This document shows positions 6,571-11,661 of a stretch of 11,661 nt of DNA, in pieces. Made by a program: the position numbers and the translations under genes. Source of the DNA: an uncultured Lachnospiraceae bacterium (GTDB taxonomy: Bacteria > Bacillota_A > Clostridia > Lachnospirales > Lachnospiraceae); the NCBI GenBank assembly GCA_910587495.1, contig CAJUMT010000104.1, forward strand, positions 1-11,661, read 5' to 3'. The notes under the pieces are model-generated. The model ran no database searches. It saw only the letters and a program-made list of their open reading frames with translations, and was not told the origin of the DNA. Position 1 is the stretch's first letter, and each line of letters begins with the position of its first letter.

Positions 6571-7458
6571 ATGCAGTTAAAGATTGATTATGAGCAAAAA
6601 GAGCTAAAACCCCATGGAAGCTATGAATTTCCGGTGCTCATAAGTTATGAGAGATTGTCTTATTTTGATACAAAAGAATTTTTATGGCATTGGCATCCGG
6701 AGATTGAACTGACACTTGTGCTGGAAGGGGATATTGCCTACAGGGTGAATGATAACCTGTACCATTTAACAGCAGGCGAGGGGCTGTTCTGCAATACGAA
6801 TGTGCTTCACACAGGGAAGCGGCTTAACGAAGAGGACTGCAGCTATCTGTCCATTACGTTTCATCCAAGATTTTTGTATGGTTACAGTTCCAGTATTATG
6901 CAAAGCAAATATATGTCCCATATCCTGAAAAGCCCGTCACTTTCCTCTATCCGCTTCACACCGGAGGCAGGGTGGCAGAAAAAAGTATTAAAAAAACTGG
7001 AGAAGATCAGGAAACTGGAAGTAAAAAAGGGTCCTTCCATGGAGCTCCAAATACAGGTCGCGCTTTTGAAAATATGGCAGCAGATCTACGAGCATATGAA
7101 AACCGATGATATGACAGGGATAGAAAACGGGCGGGACACAGAGCGCATCCGGAAAATTATGGAATATATGCAGGAACATTATGCGGAGAAGATCACCCTG
7201 GAAGATCTGGCGGATCAGATTCATCTGTGCAAAAGTGAGAGCTGCCGTTTGTTTAAACGGTATATGAACGAATCCATGTTTGAATATCTGTTGGATTACA
7301 GGATTGAAAGAAGCCTGGAACTTTTACGGCAGTCCGGCCTGGACGTCACCGGCGTCGCGGGACAGGTGGGGTTTGGAGACCCAGGGTATTATGCGCGCAT
7401 TTTTAAAAGAAAGATGGGATGCACGCCTTTGGAGTACCGAAAAAACCGCAGATGCTGA
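6571..7458 (+). CDS. AraC-family transcriptional regulator, likely of galK-galT
   Basis: 295-residue regulator. The N-terminal part is a cupin-like ligand-binding domain with H40, H42 and E44 in WHWHPEIEL, a GD turn, and H80 in NVLHTG. The C-terminal 100 residues (about 193-292) hold two helix-turn-helix motifs: ITLEDLADQIHLCKSESCRLF (208-228 region) and VTGVAGQVGFGDPGYYARIFK, ending in the usual CTPLEYRKN. It is divergent from galK with a 126-bp shared gap that carries a repeat suited to this family, so control of galactose use is the simplest reading, but the ligand is not visible from sequence. The nearest SD (AGGAG at 6552-6556) is 14 nt from the ATG, unusually far, so translation may be weak. 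Confidence 0.93.
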   Translation: MQLKIDYEQKELKPHGSYEFPVLISYERLSYFDTKEFLWHWHPEIELTLVLEGDIAYRVNDNLYHLTAGEGLFCNTNVLHTGKRLNEEDCSYLSITFHPRFLYGYSSSIMQSKYMSHILKSPSLSSIRFTPEAGWQKKVLKKLEKIRKLEVKKGPSMELQIQVALLKIWQQIYEHMKTDDMTGIENGRDTERIRKIMEYMQEHYAEKITLEDLADQIHLCKSESCRLFKRYMNESMFEYLLDYRIERSLELLRQSGLDVTGVAGQVGFGDPGYYARIFKRKMGCTPLEYRKNRRC

Positions 7459-7477
7459 AATCATTGGCAGGATGCAA

Positions 7478-7504
7478 AAAGACGCCCCGATGGACGTCTT
7501 TCTT
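7478..7504. terminator. bidirectional terminator between araC-type gene and DUF6465 gene
   Basis: AAAGACG at 7478-7484 pairs with CGTCTTT at 7495-7501, with two inner C-G pairs possible in the loop. Read on the minus strand it is followed by T5, and read on the plus strand by CTTT. It lies between the stops of two convergent genes and probably serves both, better in the minus direction. Confidence 0.7.
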
Positions 7505-7524
7505 TACATGACCTTATGTTCCTG

Positions 7525-7851
7525 CTAGTTCAGGCTTTTTAAATCAATTTTGTATTCTTCGCCGCCTTCACCGTCTATGGTATAGTAGGCAGCCTGCTCT
7601 GCTGCGTTGACATAGATTTTCAGATCGGAAGCGTCTAAACCTTTATCTTTTACAGCCTGTTTCACAGCTTTCTGGATATCGTCCACCGATACGTTCAGAC
7701 CGCTCATCTCTACGCAGACAGAAGTCTTGCACGGAGCCTTCCTGGTCTTTTTAACTTCGGCTTTCGTATCTGTTGCCTTTGCTGCGGTTGCTTTTGCCTT
7801 TGTAGTCTTTTCTGCTGCAGCAGTTGCATCTGCTGCTTTTTTTCTTGGCAT
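7525..7851 (-). CDS. DUF6465-like protein with Lys/Ala-rich tail
   Basis: 108-residue protein of unknown function. Residues 1-42 are low-complexity, rich in Ala, Lys and Thr, and strongly basic, like the tails of histone H1-like proteins. Residues 43-108 form a compact conserved-looking domain (VSVDDIQKAVKQAVKDKGL, then DLKIYVNAAEQAAYYTIDG and an acidic, KIDL-containing end). The C-terminal pattern fits DUF6465, a family I recall from Clostridia; this naming is from memory. No signal peptide or membrane segment is present, so it is likely cytosolic. Two cysteines (C41, C46) lie at the tail-domain border. SD GAGGAGG is about ten nt from the ATG, and the promoter is a perfect consensus, suggesting high expression. 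Nucleic-acid binding by the tail is inference. Confidence 0.85.
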   Translation of the reverse strand: MPRKKAADATAAAEKTTKAKATAAKATDTKAEVKKTRKAPCKTSVCVEMSGLNVSVDDIQKAVKQAVKDKGLDASDLKIYVNAAEQAAYYTIDGEGGEEYKIDLKSLN

Positions 7852-7925
7852 TTTTCTATTTCCTCCTCAGATATATTACTTAGATTATGCCGGCCTTTTG
7901 AGGCTTATATATTCAAGTCTTCTCT

Positions 7926-7954
7926 ATTATAGGGAGGAAAGTTGTTTTTGTCAA
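7926..7954 (-). promoter_or_regulatory. perfect consensus promoter of the DUF6465-like gene
   Basis: On the minus strand: TTGACA (7954-7949), 17-nt spacer, TATAAT (7931-7926). All twelve hexamer bases match. Transcription would begin near 7919, leaving a leader of about 68 nt with a small GCCT/AGGC stem. Confidence 0.85.
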
Positions 7955-7983
7955 GAAAATGGTGAATGACAGTTTTAGATGAA

Positions 7984-8001
7984 TATATAAGGACAAATGT
8001 C
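7984..8001 (+). promoter_or_regulatory. weak -10 and GACA-AA-TGTC dyad upstream of gntP-type gene
   Basis: TATATA at 7984-7989 could be a -10 but has no good -35. Just after it GACAAATGTC (7992-8001) forms a dyad of GACA/TGTC arms around AA. TGTCA at 7949 and TGACA at 7967 repeat the same half-site. A GntR-type repressor site over the start point would look like this, but the match is short and may be chance. Confidence 0.25.
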
Positions 8002-8035
8002 AAATACTAAGCTAGAGAAAGAGAGGGAATATTTT

Positions 8036-9394
8036 ATGAATGCAGAAACAATTGCTCTAAACCCTGTAAGGCTTGTACTGGCAGCTTTTATAGGTCTGGT
8101 CATTTTGCTTGTGCTGATTATTCAATTTAAGGTACAGGCAATCATTGCTATTTTAATTGGCGCCATTGCCATCGGACTGATTGCAGGTATGCCCGCAGAG
8201 CAGATTCTCACAGCTGTCAACGACGGAATCGGTAATACATTGAAAGGGATTGCGCTGCTGGTAGGTTTAGGTTCCATGTTTGGAGCCATCTTGGAGGCGT
8301 CGGGAGGCGCGCAGACGCTGGCGGTGACCATGGTAAAAAAGTTCGGAGATAAAAAAGCGGCCTGGGCGCTGGGAATCACGGGTCTTGTCATCGCCATGCC
8401 CGTATTTTTTGACGCGGGACTGATCATACTGATCCCTCTTGCCTTTTCATTGGCGAAAAAGACGAAGCGTTCTTCTTTGTTTTATGCAATTCCGCTTCTG
8501 GCGGGACTTGCTGTAGGCCATGCATATATTCCGCCGACGCCGGGTCCGGTGCTGGTGGCTGCCATGCTGAATGTGGAACTTGGATGGGTCATTATGGTAG
8601 GCATTTTCTGCGGCGTATGCGCTATGATCGTAGCAGGTCCCATATGGGGGTCGGTCTGCGGCAGCAAATACGATATTGCCATTCCAGAACATGTGTCACA
8701 GCAGGAGGATTTTGACGAGTCAAAATTGCCGAATTTTGGAGTGATCGTGGGGATTATTTTGATTCCGCTGCTTCTTATCATTCTGGATTCTTTGGCAGGC
8801 GTCGTTCCGGCGATGGCAGGGTTACAGCCGGTATTCGGATTTTTGGGCGAGCCTTTTGTTGCGCTTTTGATCGCAACTGTGGCTGCGATGCTGATTCTTG
8901 GATTAAAACACGGATACAGTGTGGAAGAACTGGAAAAAATTATGACGAAATCTTTGGAACCCACCGGACTGATCCTTTTGGTCACAGCCTGCGGCGGGGT
9001 ACTGCGTTATGTTCTGCAGTATTCCGGTCTGGGAGATATGATCGGAAATGCAGTATCTTCCATGTCTTTGCCGATTGTAGTGCTTGCATTTATCGTAGCC
9101 GCTTTGGTGCGTATTTGCGTGGGTTCCGCTACGGTAGCTATGACCATGGCGGCAGGTATCATCGCGGCAATTCCGGGAATCAATGAGCTATCGCCGCTTT
9201 ATCTGGCGTGTACCACAGCTGCTGTGGCAGGCGGTGCTACGGTGTGCTCTCATTTTAACGATTCCGGTTTCTGGCTGGTGAAATCCTTGATCGGAATGGA
9301 CGAAAAGATCACTCTTAAGACGTGGACGATTATGGAAACGCTTGTGGGTGTGACCGGATTTGCGGTAGCATGGATCATATCCTTTTTTGCCTGA
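8036..9394 (+). CDS. GntP-family gluconate/sugar-acid permease
   Basis: 452-residue inner-membrane transporter of the GntP (gluconate:H+ symporter) family, with about 12 or more hydrophobic segments through its whole length. Family hallmarks are MPVFFDAGLIILIPLAF (from residue 121) and HAYIPPTPGPVLVAAML (from residue 162), equivalent to the PVFF and PP-PGP blocks of GntT/GntP, plus CSHFNDSGFWLV near the C-terminus. The ATG at 8036 gives a start like other GntP proteins, with AGAGGG about eight nt upstream. An in-frame ATG at 7997 would add 13 charged residues but its AAGGA is only about four nt away. It precedes a sugar-acid-type dehydratase by 24 bases, so the substrate is probably an aldonate or related sugar acid; the exact one is unknown. 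Confidence 0.92.
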   Translation: MNAETIALNPVRLVLAAFIGLVILLVLIIQFKVQAIIAILIGAIAIGLIAGMPAEQILTAVNDGIGNTLKGIALLVGLGSMFGAILEASGGAQTLAVTMVKKFGDKKAAWALGITGLVIAMPVFFDAGLIILIPLAFSLAKKTKRSSLFYAIPLLAGLAVGHAYIPPTPGPVLVAAMLNVELGWVIMVGIFCGVCAMIVAGPIWGSVCGSKYDIAIPEHVSQQEDFDESKLPNFGVIVGIILIPLLLIILDSLAGVVPAMAGLQPVFGFLGEPFVALLIATVAAMLILGLKHGYSVEELEKIMTKSLEPTGLILLVTACGGVLRYVLQYSGLGDMIGNAVSSMSLPIVVLAFIVAALVRICVGSATVAMTMAAGIIAAIPGINELSPLYLACTTAAVAGGATVCSHFNDSGFWLVKSLIGMDEKITLKTWTIMETLVGVTGFAVAWIISFFA

Positions 9395-9418
9395 CAAAAA
9401 TAAAAGGAGTTGGAAAAT

Positions 9419-11167
9419 ATGGGAGAATTAAAAAGTCAGATAATGAGAAAAATTGCTCCGGAACTTGATCCTCTGCGGATCGGAACCGGCTGGAGCGTGG
9501 AAGATTTATCAAAACCGCAGGTGATTGTCGAGAGTACATACGGCGACAGTCACCCGGGAAGCGGACATTTGCATCTTTTGGTGGAGGAGGTAAGAAAAGG
9601 GATTGCCGAAGCAGGCGGTTTTGGCGCAAGGTATTTTTGTACGGATATTTGCGATGGTGAAAGCCAGGGTACGGACGGGATCAATTACAGTCTGGCAAGT
9701 CGCGAGATGATCGCCAATATGATCGAGATCCATGCGGGTGCGACGCCTTTTGATGCAGGCGTGTTCCTGGCAAGCTGTGATAAAGGGATGCCCGGCAATC
9801 TGATGGGACTTTTCAGAGTCAATATTCCTTCTGTGGTTGTACCCGGAGGAACCATGAACGCAGGTCCTGATATGTTGACGCTGGAACAGCTGGGGATGTA
9901 CAATGCCAGATACCAAAGGGGCGAGATCAACGAGGATAAATTAAACTGGGCAAAACAAAATGCCTGCCCAGGCTGCGGAGCCTGTTCCTTTATCGGAACA
10001 GCTTCCACGATGCAGATTATGGCGGAGGCTTTAGGCCTGTCTCTACCAGGCAGCGCGCTGATGCCTGCGGAAAGCCCAGATCTTCTTTCTTTTGCCAGAG
10101 AAGCCGGAAAGCAGGCAGTAAAGCTTGCTATGACGGAACATATGCGGCCGGGCGATATAGTAACGATGGACAGTTTTGAAAATGCGATTCTGGTGCATGC
10201 GGCCATTTCCGGCAGTACCAACTGTATGCTCCATATTCCGGCCATCGCTCATGAACTGGGGATTGAAATCGACGGCGATACCTTTGACCGCCTGCACAGA
10301 GGCGCCAGATATCTTCTGGACGTGCGTCCCGCTGGCCGCTGGCCGGCAGAGTGTTTCTATTATGCGGGCGGCGTGCCTGCGATTATGGAGGAAATTAAGT
10401 CTCATCTGCATCTGAATGCCATGACAGTAACAGGCAGGACATTAGGGGAAAATCTGGAGGAATTAAAACAGAACGGTTTTTATGAGCGCTGTGAGCGGTG
10501 GCTCCATGCTTTCAACGAGCGTTATGATTGTTCGGTCACAAAAGAAGATATCATACGCCCCTATGACCGGGCAATCGGGACAGACGGAAGCATCGCTGTC
10601 CTGAAAGGAAACCTGGCGCCGGAAGGCGCTGTGATCAAACACACGGCCTGCCCGAAAGAGATGTTTAAAGCGGTCTTAAAAGCCAGACCTTTTGACAGCG
10701 AAGAGGAATGCCTGGATGCGGTTTTAAAGCATAAAGTGGAAAAGGGGGACGCGGTATTTATCCGCTATGAAGGACCCAAAGGCAGCGGGATGCCGGAGAT
10801 GTTCTATACTTCCGAGGCGATCAGCAGCGATCAGGAACTGGGACGCAGCATTGCCCTGATTACGGACGGACGGTTCTCCGGCGCGTCCACCGGCCCGGTG
10901 ATCGGGCACTGCAGCCCGGAAGCGGCGGACGGAGGCCCCATTGCGCTGGTGGAAGAAGGCGATCTGATCGAAATTGACGTGATGGAGCGCAAGCTGAATA
11001 TCATCGGCATTCATGGGGAAGAAAAATCCCCGGAAGAAATTGCGTGTGTTTTAAAAGAGCGCAGAGCAAACTGGAAACCTCGAAAGATCCGGTATGAGCG
11101 GGGTGTCCTGCGGCTGTTTGGCGAACACGCGGCAAGCCCTATGAAAGGCGCTTATCTTGAATATTAA
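9419..11167 (+). CDS. IlvD/Edd-family dehydratase, likely for a sugar acid
   Basis: 582-residue iron-sulfur dehydratase of the IlvD/Edd family, which removes water from 2,3-dihydroxy acids (branched-chain precursors) or aldonates to give 2-keto-3-deoxy acids. Visible blocks: GDSHPGSGHLHLL (about 42-54), ICDGESQGTDG (77-87), ASCDKGMPGNLMG (118-130), ACPGCGACSFIGTASTM (182-198) with C183, C186, C189, and the active-site ITDGRFSGASTG (481-492). There is no Cys in the first block where [2Fe-2S] members carry one; ICDGESQGT resembles the YjhG/YagF xylonate dehydratases as I recall them. The context next to a GntP permease, with no ilv genes, favours a sugar acid over valine/isoleucine synthesis. 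ATG at 9419 has AAGGAG at 9404-9409, nine nt away; an upstream TTG at 9410 overlaps that SD region and is unlikely. Confidence 0.9.
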   Translation: MGELKSQIMRKIAPELDPLRIGTGWSVEDLSKPQVIVESTYGDSHPGSGHLHLLVEEVRKGIAEAGGFGARYFCTDICDGESQGTDGINYSLASREMIANMIEIHAGATPFDAGVFLASCDKGMPGNLMGLFRVNIPSVVVPGGTMNAGPDMLTLEQLGMYNARYQRGEINEDKLNWAKQNACPGCGACSFIGTASTMQIMAEALGLSLPGSALMPAESPDLLSFAREAGKQAVKLAMTEHMRPGDIVTMDSFENAILVHAAISGSTNCMLHIPAIAHELGIEIDGDTFDRLHRGARYLLDVRPAGRWPAECFYYAGGVPAIMEEIKSHLHLNAMTVTGRTLGENLEELKQNGFYERCERWLHAFNERYDCSVTKEDIIRPYDRAIGTDGSIAVLKGNLAPEGAVIKHTACPKEMFKAVLKARPFDSEEECLDAVLKHKVEKGDAVFIRYEGPKGSGMPEMFYTSEAISSDQELGRSIALITDGRFSGASTGPVIGHCSPEAADGGPIALVEEGDLIEIDVMERKLNIIGIHGEEKSPEEIACVLKERRANWKPRKIRYERGVLRLFGEHAASPMKGAYLEY

Positions 11168-11214
11168 TTTTCAAGGTTTATTGTTTGTCTGGCTTAGGTA
11201 GAGAAAAAAGAAAA

Positions 11215-11251
11215 TAGAGCCGGGAACCTGTTTTTAAGGTTCCTGGCTCTA
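11215..11251 (-). terminator. terminator, mainly for the YdeI-like gene
   Basis: Arms 11215-11229 and 11237-11251 form 15 pairs with one G-U, around a 7-nt loop. On the minus strand it is followed by ATTTTCTTTTTT, a proper T-rich tail. On the plus strand the bases after it are AAAC, so it would stop transcription of the dehydratase gene less well, though no other terminator for that gene is visible. Confidence 0.8.
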
Positions 11252-11304
11252 AAACGCTGCCTGTATGCTTCTATCAGGCTTCCATGGTGTTATTTTCAAA
11301 TTGA

Positions 11305-11661
11305 TTACATAGGTTTTAGATTTCTATTGAGCCTGTCCACCATCCATGCGATTCGCTTTTCCCGTCCAGCGTCCGTCTTAGCATCAAGGTATGCCCGTGT
11401 ATAAGTTTTCTTTACGGATGGGGACATGGCTTGAAAATTTGTATAGGCAGGTTCGTAGCCTTCCAACAGTGCAGATAGGCAGGCAATCTGTTCCTCCGTA
11501 ATGATTGCCAGGGGATTTTGAGCGTCCCATTGGCCATTTTTCTTGGCTTCGTCTATTTTCTTTCTGCCGAAGTCAGTCATAAGCCCCTGTTCATCAAGAC
11601 TTTCCGCCAACGCCTTATTTTTCTCTGACCATTTGCTATTCTCTCTGCGCAGAGAAAAATA
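11305..11661 (-). CDS. YdeI/OmdA-family protein (C-terminal part, cut by window edge)
   Basis: The frame stays open to the right edge, so only the C-terminal 118 residues are visible. The block YFSLRRENSKWSEKNKA followed by LMTDFGRKKIDEAKKNGQWD matches the YdeI/OmpD-associated (OmdA) family, whose members carry an R-x-x-S-x-W-S-x-x-N stretch and a G-x-W-D motif. The C-terminal part (about NFQAMSPSVKKTYTRAYLDAK, then EKRIAWMVDRLNRNLKP) fits the family's usual ending. Members are about 190 residues, so roughly 70 N-terminal residues lie outside. An internal TTG at 11610 is a leucine codon of the continuing frame, not the start. The cellular role is not established; a link with bacteriocin protection is part of the family name only. 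Confidence 0.88.
   Translation of the reverse strand, partial: YFSLRRENSKWSEKNKALAESLDEQGLMTDFGRKKIDEAKKNGQWDAQNPLAIITEEQIACLSALLEGYEPAYTNFQAMSPSVKKTYTRAYLDAKTDAGREKRIAWMVDRLNRNLKPM

Noticed and set aside
8482..8985. 167-residue open frame opposite the permease gene
   Set aside because: Composition (Pro/Ser/Ile rich) is what the reverse of a membrane-protein gene gives; no SD or domain.
1..11661. Mobile elements, CRISPR arrays, toxin-antitoxin or phage-defence genes
   Set aside because: All long frames are accounted for by metabolic or regulatory genes; no transposase, repeat-spacer pattern, or terminal inverted repeats with target duplication were seen.

Overview
This window looks like a chromosomal segment of an anaerobic, low-to-mid GC Firmicute, most likely a Lachnospiraceae-type gut Clostridium. 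The basis is the gene content: a TPP-riboswitch-controlled ECF thiamine transporter ThiT, a rubrerythrin, a class II GalT beside GalK, a separate PurO-type IMP cyclohydrolase next to a stand-alone AICAR transformylase, and a small Lys/Ala-tailed DUF6465-like protein. Promoters match the sigma-A consensus closely and most genes have AGGAGG-type ribosome binding sites. No mobile element, CRISPR array, tRNA or rRNA was seen. The placement in the family is inference from gene content, not from a search.

Layout. 1-347: a possible end of an upstream gene, then a consensus promoter and a TPP riboswitch whose expression platform overlaps the thiT ribosome binding site. 348-1013 (+): thiT. 1127-1660 (+): rubrerythrin, ended by a terminator lying between convergent genes. 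1734-3638 (-): a two-gene purine unit, purO-type cyclohydrolase then AICAR transformylase, which together do the last two steps to IMP. 3755-6444 (-): galK-galT, two steps of the Leloir pathway. 6571-7458 (+): a divergent AraC-family regulator; the 126-bp gap holds divergent promoters and a paired direct repeat at 21-bp spacing that is a good operator candidate. 7525-7851 (-): DUF6465-like protein with a perfect consensus promoter. 8036-11167 (+): GntP-family permease and IlvD/Edd-family dehydratase, probably a sugar-acid uptake and dehydration pair. 11305 to the right edge (-): C-terminal part of a YdeI/OmdA-family protein, cut by the window end.

Most of the window is ordinary metabolism. 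The points most worth a second look are: (1) the eukaryote-like, stand-alone AICAR transformylase paired with a PurO-type cyclohydrolase; (2) a visible switching mechanism for the TPP riboswitch, in which the 5' strand of the aptamer can pair with the 5' arm of a terminator/SD-masking hairpin; (3) the AraC operator candidate between the galK and regulator promoters; (4) a 12-bp hairpin in the purO leader that hides a strong alternative SD; and (5) the sugar-acid pair whose substrate is not known.
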